Positions 6,891 through 14,700 of a stretch of DNA of 18,260 nt are shown in pieces; positions within the stretch are counted from its first letter, which is position 1, and every line of letters starts with the position of its first letter. The stretch is from Candidatus Kaiserbacteria bacterium (GTDB lineage: Bacteria; Patescibacteriota; Minisyncoccia; Phycocordibacterales; UBA12088), in the NCBI GenBank assembly GCA_003561715.1, contig PWVU01000042.1, positions 1-18,260 on the forward strand. The letters are read 5' to 3'. The position numbers were made by a program, and so were the translations under genes. Under the pieces are notes generated by a model that did no database searches, had not been told where the DNA came from, and saw nothing but the letters and a program-made list of their open reading frames with translations.

Positions 6891-8288
6891 CTATTTCGTT
6901 ACGACAGCACCAAGTTCGGAAATCAACACCCGCCTCTGCTCCCCCGTATCCCTATCACGCACGGTGACGGTATCTTTAGTGTCGCCCTCAAGGGTTTCAA
7001 AGTCGATAGTCACGCAGTAGGGTGTGCCGATCTCGTCTTGCCTGCGGTAGCGCTTGCCGATATTGCCGTTGTCGTCAAATTCACACATCACTTCCTTTTT
7101 AAGCATATTGAATACCTCGCGCGCTTTGGCGACAAGATCAGGCTTATTCTTCAACAACGGAAAGACCGCGACTTTGATCGGTGCGAGCTTGTACGAGAAA
7201 CGAAGTACTGTACGCGTCTCACCTGCTAACTCGTCTTGATCGTACGCATCAGATATAAAGGCCAAAAACATGCGGCCCAATCCGACCGATGTCTCCAAGA
7301 TCCACGGAATATATTTTTCATTCGTCTCAGGATCTCGATACTGTAGGTCGGTCCCCGAAAATTCCATATGCTGTGATAAGTCGTAATCGGTACGATCGTG
7401 GATACCCTCCAATTCATCAAATCCATATGACGGGAAATTATACTCAATGTCCCACGCATCTTTTGCATAGAATACGAGATTCTCATGTTGGTGCCACTTC
7501 AAATTTTCCGGCTTGAGACCGAGTCTTATGTACCATTCCCAGCGCTCACGCTTGATTGCTTCATATGCCTCTGTGTTTTCATTCGGTCGAACAAAGTACT
7601 GCGTGTCGGCCTGTTCCATTTCTCGTGTGCGAAACAAAAAGTTACGCGGCGAAATTTCGTTACGAAACGCCTTACCAATCTGTGCCACTCCAAACGGTAC
7701 TTTAGCCCTGGTAGTGTCAACGATGTTTTTGAAATTAAGATAAATGCCTTGACAGGCCTCACCTGGCAAATAAACCACCTCTTCACCGGAACCGGTAAAG
7801 TCTCCGAGGTTTGATTTCACCAGAAGATTAAAGGCGCGCACCGCTGTGAAGTCTTTGCTGCCACAATTTTTACACTTGATATTCTCACGATTCGCATCAA
7901 ACAACTCATTAATAGCGGCCTCTGACATCTTCTCATCCGCCGTAACACCGACTTTTTCTAGCTCTTTATCAACGCGAATGCGGTTGTTGCAAACCTTGCA
8001 CTCTGCAAGTGGATCGGAGAAACCGCTCGTGTGGCCGGACGCATCCCAGACCCGCGGATGTTTGAAAATACCAGAATCAAGACCAAAGTAATTCTCGCGG
8101 CTTTGCACATACTCTTTCCACCATGCCGCTTTCAGATTATTGAGAAGAGCAACGCCATACGGACCAAAATCGTAAATACCAGCCATACCGCCGTAGATTT
8201 CGCTCCCCTGAAATACGAACCCTCGTCGTTTACACAATGAGACGATGTCGTCCATTTTTTTGTCGGCATGCTCCATAGAGGTAATCAT
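6891..8288 (-). CDS. glyQS: Glycyl-tRNA synthetase, dimeric (alpha2) type
   Basis: A 465-residue class II synthetase that charges tRNA-Gly with glycine in the cytoplasm. It is the single-chain type found in Gram-positives, archaea and eukaryotes. Visible features are the N-terminal GSEIYGGMAGIYDFGPYG block (28-45), a zinc site built from CKVC (97-100) and CKNC (139-142), motif 2 around FRNEISPRNFLFRTREMEQ (208-226), and motif 3 with ETSVGLGRMFLAF (332-344). The C-terminal anticodon-binding domain starts near KVAVFPL. A second ATG at 8276 (MEHADKK) is an equally possible start, and neither has a Shine-Dalgarno. It begins 49 bases after the Ig-repeat surface protein gene and may be co-transcribed with it. 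Confidence 0.96.
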   Translation of the reverse strand: MITSMEHADKKMDDIVSLCKRRGFVFQGSEIYGGMAGIYDFGPYGVALLNNLKAAWWKEYVQSRENYFGLDSGIFKHPRVWDASGHTSGFSDPLAECKVCNNRIRVDKELEKVGVTADEKMSEAAINELFDANRENIKCKNCGSKDFTAVRAFNLLVKSNLGDFTGSGEEVVYLPGEACQGIYLNFKNIVDTTRAKVPFGVAQIGKAFRNEISPRNFLFRTREMEQADTQYFVRPNENTEAYEAIKRERWEWYIRLGLKPENLKWHQHENLVFYAKDAWDIEYNFPSYGFDELEGIHDRTDYDLSQHMEFSGTDLQYRDPETNEKYIPWILETSVGLGRMFLAFISDAYDQDELAGETRTVLRFSYKLAPIKVAVFPLLKNKPDLVAKAREVFNMLKKEVMCEFDDNGNIGKRYRRQDEIGTPYCVTIDFETLEGDTKDTVTVRDRDTGEQRRVLISELGAVVTK

Positions 8289-8337
8289 TTACTGAACGCA
8301 TCTGTGCGTCCTTTGAAGCTCCACCCTACCGCAAAAT

Positions 8338-10314
8338 CTACTCCACCACAACTCCGCTGTTCTGTGCCTGCGCAAACTCCGGATCATCCAACAGTCGAGT
8401 GGTCAACGCTTGCCTGCGCGCTTCGACTGTCCCACCAGTGAAGCTGTCGATACCGGTAAGTACTTGTTCTCCCAACAAGGTCGGTGACTGACCGCGCTGG
8501 CCAAATGACGGCTCGATAGCAACCTGAAACGCAACATCGACGGTCCCGCGATCATAGCCCGCGCCAGCCGGCACCGTACCCACACGCCACACCAAATCCC
8601 CGCTCACCTCATTGTAGGACAGGTCAGCGCCCTGCGGCGATACCAATCCAAGCCACTCTACATACCATGGCAATGTTGTACGCACAACCACATCCCGCAT
8701 TTCATTGGCAGTATTAGCTACCCGCAGTTGCAACGTATAGGTGGTGCGTGTCTCAACCTGCGGAGGAACAGGGCCGATATTCTCAAACGGTCCAACTGAG
8801 TGAAGAGTCGATCCGCTGATCGACGCATTGGTGCCGACCAGCACTTTTCGTGTGACCGTCGTTTCGATCGTCTCGGGAACTTGCGCTTCACTTACCCGTC
8901 GACCTCGTACACTCAACTCAATAGTCACTTCACCGTTGCGCACGCTTGCGATCGAATCGATAGGCAACGACTGAAAAGCAAAGGTCAGCTGTCCCCGCTC
9001 ACCGGCACGCATAGTATCTAGCAGACGTGCAGTCTCTCGATTCCAAACCACGCTTGTATCCTGGGAACGATAGAAGCCGTCACGCGTAGTGATGGCACGC
9101 GTATTCAGCGCCTCACCGCGCAAGCGAGCAGTTACCTCAATGTCACGTACCGCGTCAGGCAACATATTTGCAAGATCAATCGTAACATTGACTGGTTGAG
9201 ATTGAGACACCGCAACATCTCCCGTGCCGGTTTGACCATTGATCGCTAACGCCGCTTGCAAGAAAGGACGCTTGATCGCAATGGTACTTTCGGAACGAGT
9301 GAAAACGGTTGCAAGTGTATTGTCCTCAGACGATTCGGTAATACCGGTTGCAAATCGAAATACCCGTTGTTCCCCGTCTTGCCCCGCAAGCGTACCGCGT
9401 ATGGTGAACTCACGCGCTTCTCCCGCGCGAAGATCACCAATGCGCCAGAGGCTTGTGCCGGATGCAGGAGCGGGCTCTGCACCCGTAAAGGTGAATCCCG
9501 GCGGGTATTCCGCGGTGACTAATACATTGCGCAAAAGCGAGGAGGAGTTGGAAACCGCACGCACGCGAAAGGCGATTTCTTCGCCCGAACTTATCTCGCG
9601 CAACGACTCAACCGTAAGTGCGACCGGCGCTGACGAGATCACTACCGTATACGTACGTTCCTTGAAGAAAATGGCGTTTGATCCCTCCACCCGATACTCC
9701 AGCGCAACCGTTATTTGCTGCTCAGAATCTTCCGGCCCGAAATGAATTGAGCGGACCGTAAGGTTTTTATTACGTCCCGAAGGAATTTCGCCGAGATCTT
9801 CTCGTACACGACTGATATCTCGCTGATTACCATCTGCGGAGCGGGTTCCTTCAGGATAGTCGATGATCAGATTTGCTCCCTGAATTGGAGCGGCGTTGCG
9901 ATTCACGATCGAAAGCTGGAGGCTCAGTTCCTCACCACCCGGCACCGCAAGCGGTCCACTGATCTCGATATCGATGTTTTCGGGTGATATCGGTTTGTTA
10001 CCAACATAGAACATATATCCCGCTATAACAGCCGACACGGAGAAAAAAAGAAATGATGCGGCAAGTATCAACGTCAGTATGGACTGGTTTCGCTTTTGGC
10101 GAATCTCTTGCGTATCGGGTTTACGTTTTTTAGGTTTTTTTTGTCGCGCCATGAACTGTATGCGCTCGGCATCTTCCACCGTCTCCCATGATTCAGGAAC
10201 GGGTTTGGTATCCGGGCGTAAATGCCGGCGCTCACGCTGTTTGGGTGCATGATCACGTGAATACAACTGATCGTGCAGATGTTCGATGCCTCCTTGGTCG
10301 TCATTGGGATTCAT
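8338..10314 (-). CDS. Single-pass surface protein with Ig-like (DUF11/CARDB-like) beta repeats
   Basis: A 658-residue protein. The first 78 residues are charged and cytoplasmic (ending MARQKKPKKRKPD...RQKRNQ), followed by one transmembrane helix (about 79-103) and a C-terminal part of about 550 residues outside. The basic flank on the N side gives an N-in, C-out orientation. The outer part consists of repeated beta-sandwich units with the signature of conserved-repeat/CARDB-like domains: phrases such as VTAEYPPGFTFTGAEP, LWRIGDLRAGEAREF, LVWRVGTVPAGAGYD and VVRTTLPWYVEW recur with similar spacing. No peptidase or sortase motif is visible. It follows the bPH2 gene after a -10 box, so it could be transcribed alone or with the upstream pair. 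A structural or adhesion role is plausible but unproven. Confidence 0.85.
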   Translation of the reverse strand: MNPNDDQGGIEHLHDQLYSRDHAPKQRERRHLRPDTKPVPESWETVEDAERIQFMARQKKPKKRKPDTQEIRQKRNQSILTLILAASFLFFSVSAVIAGYMFYVGNKPISPENIDIEISGPLAVPGGEELSLQLSIVNRNAAPIQGANLIIDYPEGTRSADGNQRDISRVREDLGEIPSGRNKNLTVRSIHFGPEDSEQQITVALEYRVEGSNAIFFKERTYTVVISSAPVALTVESLREISSGEEIAFRVRAVSNSSSLLRNVLVTAEYPPGFTFTGAEPAPASGTSLWRIGDLRAGEAREFTIRGTLAGQDGEQRVFRFATGITESSEDNTLATVFTRSESTIAIKRPFLQAALAINGQTGTGDVAVSQSQPVNVTIDLANMLPDAVRDIEVTARLRGEALNTRAITTRDGFYRSQDTSVVWNRETARLLDTMRAGERGQLTFAFQSLPIDSIASVRNGEVTIELSVRGRRVSEAQVPETIETTVTRKVLVGTNASISGSTLHSVGPFENIGPVPPQVETRTTYTLQLRVANTANEMRDVVVRTTLPWYVEWLGLVSPQGADLSYNEVSGDLVWRVGTVPAGAGYDRGTVDVAFQVAIEPSFGQRGQSPTLLGEQVLTGIDSFTGGTVEARRQALTTRLLDDPEFAQAQNSGVVVE

Positions 10315-10334
10315 AGAAGAGATGCGTTAGATCA

Positions 10335-10340
10335 AGTATA
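10335..10340 (-). promoter_or_regulatory. Extended -10 of the Ig-repeat surface protein gene
   Basis: TGGTATACT on the minus strand, 20 bases before ATG 10314, giving a leader of about 14 bases without a clear Shine-Dalgarno. It sits next to a perfect hairpin at 10347-10361. Confidence 0.55.
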
Positions 10341-10346
10341 CCACGC

Positions 10347-10361
10347 CGCGGTTATACCGCG
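10347..10361. repeat. Perfect hairpin overlapping the bPH2 stop codon
   Basis: CGCGGT-TAT-ACCGCG has six paired bases and a 3-base loop that contains part of the TAA of the bPH2 gene. It lies directly upstream of the next promoter. No T-run follows, so it may be an attenuating or mRNA-end-protecting stem or an operator-like site. Chance is also possible. Confidence 0.35.
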
Positions 10362-10888
10362 CCCATACGTGCGAAAGTGCGATTGTACTCTTTGAATGCA
10401 CAATCTTTCACGCGCTGCGGCTTGGGGATATAGGTAATGAGAAAGTCCCGGTTGTCACCGGCAGTCTGGATGTGAATATCGCCAAAATCTAGCAATGTCG
10501 CAATAATACCATGTATCTCGATCGTGATGTCTTGAATACGTTCGTAGCGAAACGAGGATATCTCTCGGGCAAACAGTCCTTTTTGCTCGATCGCAATAAT
10601 GCGTCGATTGGTGATGAGAAGCATATCGAGATGGTAATCGGTCCATACCACCATGACCATCGGAGCTATGAGCAGAAACCACGCGCACATGAATGCGGCA
10701 AACAAGAGCCCTGGTGACCCCGGAATGACGACATATGCACCGAGTCCAAACCCATAAAACAGTATAACGGCGATGAGCGGTACGAACGCCACCATACCAA
10801 ACGCGATCACTTCCTTAAAAAGGTAAAACCAGTGGCGGTGCACCACCTCGATCATATGTTCGCCGTCCTGAAGAAGATTGAGGCTCAT
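10352..10888 (-). CDS. Membrane protein with bacterial PH (bPH2/YdbS-like) domain
   Basis: A 178-residue protein: a short N-terminal segment (MSLNLLQDGEHMIEVVHRHW), two transmembrane helices (about 26-47 and 57-79), then a bPH2-type domain to about 158. The diagnostic block is MLLITNRRIIAIEQKGLF...REISSFRYERIQDITIE, followed by DFGDIHIQTAG, as in the PF03703/DUF304 family. I chose ATG 10888 because it overlaps the stop of the upstream gene as ATGA. The frame extends 17 codons further up, but only through that gene. bPH2 membrane proteins are widespread and poorly understood; a scaffold or lipid/peptide-binding role at the membrane is the usual guess. The neighbours are a small two-TM protein and a large surface protein. 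Confidence 0.88.
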   Translation of the reverse strand: MSLNLLQDGEHMIEVVHRHWFYLFKEVIAFGMVAFVPLIAVILFYGFGLGAYVVIPGSPGLLFAAFMCAWFLLIAPMVMVVWTDYHLDMLLITNRRIIAIEQKGLFAREISSFRYERIQDITIEIHGIIATLLDFGDIHIQTAGDNRDFLITYIPKPQRVKDCAFKEYNRTFARMGAV

Positions 10889-11109
10889 AGTGCTGAAATG
10901 GTATAGAGTACAAGAAAGAGCAAGAGCGCCACGCCGCACACGGTCGCCACACGATAGTAGCGCGCACGGGCTGTATGCATACGTTCTTCAGAGAGCGAAT
11001 ACTTATCCCAATGGTACTGAAGAATGTACGCCATGACTCCAAACCAAAGCGCCACTACGCCCGACAGGGCCCATACGATCAAAAGCATGAGTTCACGCTC
11101 AATGTGCAT
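10885..11109 (-). CDS. Small two-TM membrane protein coupled to the bPH2 gene
   Basis: A 74-residue protein with two hydrophobic helices (about 6-28 and 53-72) joined by a charged loop (QYHWDKYSLSEERMHTARARYYR), so both ends lie on the same side. It matches no family I recognise. Its stop overlaps the start of the bPH2 gene as ATGA, which suggests translational coupling and a shared complex. A TGGTATACT box ends 6 bases before its ATG, so the pair has its own promoter just past the recO stop, and the message is probably leaderless. Confidence 0.75.
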   Translation of the reverse strand: MHIERELMLLIVWALSGVVALWFGVMAYILQYHWDKYSLSEERMHTARARYYRVATVCGVALLLFLVLYTISAL

Positions 11110-11115
11110 ACCGCG

Positions 11116-11121
11116 AGTATA
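11116..11121 (-). promoter_or_regulatory. Extended -10 of the two-TM/bPH2 operon (leaderless spacing)
   Basis: TGGTATACT on the minus strand. The hexamer ends 6 bases before ATG 11109 and sits 5 bases beyond the recO stop (11127-11129). The intervening CGCGGT is not a Shine-Dalgarno. Confidence 0.6.
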
Positions 11122-11126
11122 CCACG

Positions 11127-11723
11127 CTAGAGTTGGCTGGTATGAAGTGCGGTGTTGATATGACGCACCAGAAGCGTACGGTCGAGATACGCCTCTGCCA
11201 AAAGATCACGTGTAATGGGTGACAGGGTCGTATAGTACGCCACTCGCTCATTCGTTTGCGGTCCATACCCCAACAACGCGCACACACGCATCAATACCAC
11301 ATGTTCAAATGCATCCATTGCTTGGGGCGCGGGCGGCACCTCTCCAATCTCGGCAAACACCGATTCGAGACAGCGATACAGTTCGGCATGTACCTCTTCT
11401 CCGGCGACCAGCCGCCGAACAGTACCCATGGTGCGCACCAGTACCCGCTGCGCGTGCGGGCGTGCACTGAGACACTGATATGGCTGATCGATCACGGACG
11501 CGCCCGTCACCCGCCATATATCACGCCCGCGCACCAGTGCGACATGGGCGTGGGTCAATGGCTGAAGTGAGTAGCGAAGCTTGGATGATTCTTTACGCAC
11601 CCCGAGCGCGCGAGCAGTCAACCGTCCGAATGACTCAGTAAAGAATGTTATTGCGGCGTCGTGTTCCCCGCGCGGAACACTCCCCAAGACGATCGCCCGC
11701 GTGTGGTGAATGATATGACTCAT
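11127..11723 (-). CDS. recO: DNA repair protein RecO
   Basis: A 198-residue RecO, the mediator that with RecR loads RecA on SSB-coated single strands. The N-terminal OB fold is clear: HHTRAIVLGSVPRGEHDAAI, FTESFGRLTARALGVRK and LRYSLQPLTHAHVALVRGRD (about 6-70). The C-terminal helical part carries the family pattern FEHVVLMRVCALLGYGP. It is shorter than E. coli RecO (242) and lacks the CxxC pairs of the zinc finger found in many RecO proteins. Its ATG overlaps the ileS stop as ATGA, so it is expected to be translated from the ileS message. No other recFOR gene is in the window. Confidence 0.85.
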   Translation of the reverse strand: MSHIIHHTRAIVLGSVPRGEHDAAITFFTESFGRLTARALGVRKESSKLRYSLQPLTHAHVALVRGRDIWRVTGASVIDQPYQCLSARPHAQRVLVRTMGTVRRLVAGEEVHAELYRCLESVFAEIGEVPPAPQAMDAFEHVVLMRVCALLGYGPQTNERVAYYTTLSPITRDLLAEAYLDRTLLVRHINTALHTSQL

Positions 11724-14700
11724 GCGTCGGGAGAGACAGACACGGTAAAGGTCGCGGTTTCGGTTACCAGCGGGTCACCGACAACATTTGCATATTCGAT
11801 TGCGCCCACGCCCGCAGATCGCTTAATTGAATCGATATTCGTTTCAACAAGCGTCTTACCTGACTCATCGGTCGCGATCGTTACTATCACCTGATCGGTT
11901 TGCGAGAAGTCGGCGTCTTTGCGAAGTTGTTGAATATAGCGAATCAGTTCTCTCAAATCGCCTTCTGCTTGCAGTTCCGGCGTAATAGTCGTGTCGAGTG
12001 TCACGGGAGTTTTTTCTGTCTCGGTGGTTTTTGAAATTTCCTTAACATTCACCTCTTCTTGAAGTAAGAAAAATAATTCACTTCCCATACTGGGAACATC
12101 AGATCCGAAACTGAGTTTTTGAAGAGGCTGTCTGACCTTGATATTGTGTTTCGCTCTAATCTGTAACGCTTCGGAAACAATGCGGCGCACCTCTCGCATT
12201 CCAGAAAGTATTTCATCGTCTACCGGTAGCGCGTTCGGCCACTCCTCAAGATGCACACTCTCTTTTTTGCCTCCTGCGCCTCGATAGATCGCGTCAGCGA
12301 TAAAGGGCATGACGGGTGCGATCACTTTTGCGGTATCGAGCAATACCAGACGCAAGGTTGCCAGCGCATACGCTCGATCGGTCTCATCATCGCCCTTGAC
12401 CCGATCACGCGAGCGACGCACGTACCACGTTGACAGATCGTCCACAAAGTCCCGTACCGGTCGCAGTGCTTTGGGCATATCATACGCCTCATACCCCGCC
12501 GTACTCTCGAAGATGAACTCATTGAGGCGCGCATGTATCCACCGATCAAGTACATGCGGGCTCTCTCCCGGATCTACATCATGCGGCGCGTGTTGATCAA
12601 AGAGTTCATAGAACTTATACGTATTCCAAAGCAAGTTGACAACGCGATTATGCATTTCGCGCAGTTCGATGTCGGCAAACCGCAGATCTTCAGACGCCAT
12701 GACCGGCCCGCTCATCAGATAGAATCGCAGGGCGTCCGCACCATAGAGATCGAAATTTGCAAACGGATCGGTGTAGTTCCCTTTACTTTTACTCATCTTG
12801 CTCCCATCAGTTGCTAAAATAGTGCCGGTCGAAACCACATTCTTGAATGAAGGCTTGCCAAACAACAACACCGACACTGCATGCATGTAATAGAACCAGG
12901 TACGTGTTTGCGCAATATACTCGGCAATGAAATCCGCCGGAAATGCTTGTTCGAAATCCTCTTTCTGTCCGAACGGATAGTGATGCTCGGCAAACGGCAT
13001 TGAGCCCGACTCGACCCAGCAGTCGATCACCTCGGGGATGCGTTCAAGCTCGACGCCATCGTCGGCAAGCACGGTTACCTCATCGATATACGGACGATGC
13101 AGATCGAGCTCGAAGTCGCGGTTGTGCGGAAGCGGAACAAAAGCAAGTTCGCGCACTTCGGCGTTATGTAAGCCATGTGGATCAGACTCTATCAGCGCAA
13201 CTGCTTCTTCATCTGACATTCCCAGTGCACCCGCAAGAAGAATGCGCAACGGACCAGCATGCGAAACAATCAGTACGTTAGCGTGCGCATGCGCATGCTC
13301 GATATCATACAGGCACGCGGTCATACGCACTTTCACCTCATGCCAATTCTCACCCCCAACGGGCGTTTTGCTAAAACGCTCCAAGGTATTCGCAAAATGC
13401 GCATGATACTCATCGATAGTCTTTCCCTCAAACTCACCGAAGTTCACTTCACGCAAGCGCTCATCTTCAACGATTGCGTCAGGTGATAATCCCAGCGCTT
13501 CCACTACACGCTCGGCGGTCTTGCGGGTACGTGGTAACGGTGACGTGTAGATATGGGTGATACCGGCTTCCTTTAGCGCCTCCGTCGCCGCTTGAATTTG
13601 ATTCATACCCGCTTCTGACAAACCGTTCTCGTCGTTGGCGATATGATTGATAACGTTCTTTGTGTTGAAGATCGACTCCCCGTGTCGCATGATGAAGTAC
13701 CGGTTACCACTTGTTTTGGTGCGCCGCTTCAACTCCTCAAGCGAGCCGATAAGCGTCACTTCACCGGTTTCGGGATGCTTCCAAATAGGCAGAGGACTCG
13801 CCCAGAAACGATTGCGCGAGATCGTCCAGTCGGGCGCATTCTCGAGAATGTGTTTGTAGCGCCCATGCTTCAAGTGCGCCGGCACCCAGTTGATATCTTC
13901 GTTGGTCGCAAGTAATTCTTTTTTGACCTTCTGAATATTGATGAACCACGACGTGAGCGCATTGTAGATAAGCGGTGTGTCACAGCGATGGCAGTGCGGG
14001 TACGAATGCGTATGTTGCTCACGCTTGAACATGAGTGTGCGTGTCTCAAGGTCGTCCGCGACCGTCTTGCTTGCCTTTTTGAAATACTGTCCGCGGACAA
14101 TCTCTGGTGCGTCGTCATTAAAATGCCCGTTGGGAGCCAAGAGCGGCACCATCGGCAGGTCGTACTTCTGCCCCAGTTCGTAATCGTCCTCGCCGTATAT
14201 AACGGCAGTGTGCACAATACCGGTACCTTCGTCGGTCGTCACAAAGTCAGCCGGAAGCACCGTATGCGTGTGCGGTTTGTTCGCATCGTTCACTCTGCTG
14301 ACCTCATAGAGCGGCTCGTAGGCAAGACCGATAAGGTCTTTGCCACTGAACTCAGAGACCACTTTCGCTGTTGGGTCAACTTTTTCTAACTGCTCTTTTG
14401 CAACAATAAGATATGTAAGATTAGCATCGGGTATCGAGGCAATTTCCCCGGCGTCTCTGATCAACGTTCCCGAACCAAACTCAGCAACACCAACAAGTAC
14501 ATATGTAATATCCTCTCCCACCGCCAGCGCCACATTACCCGGCAGTGTCCACGGCGTTGTTGTCCACGCAAGCAGGTAGGTATGCTCGGGTACATCTATC
14601 TTTGCATTTTTCTCTTTGCTCTTTACTCTAAACTTCACATACACACTCTCCTCCGTCACATCTTTGTACGAATTGTCTTGCGCGACTTCCGCTTTGGCGA

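Noticed and set aside
13268..13300. GCGCATGCGCATGC repeat inside the phosphatase domain
   Set aside because: It is explained by the Ala-His coding run (HAHAHA) in the protein; no wider repeat structure.
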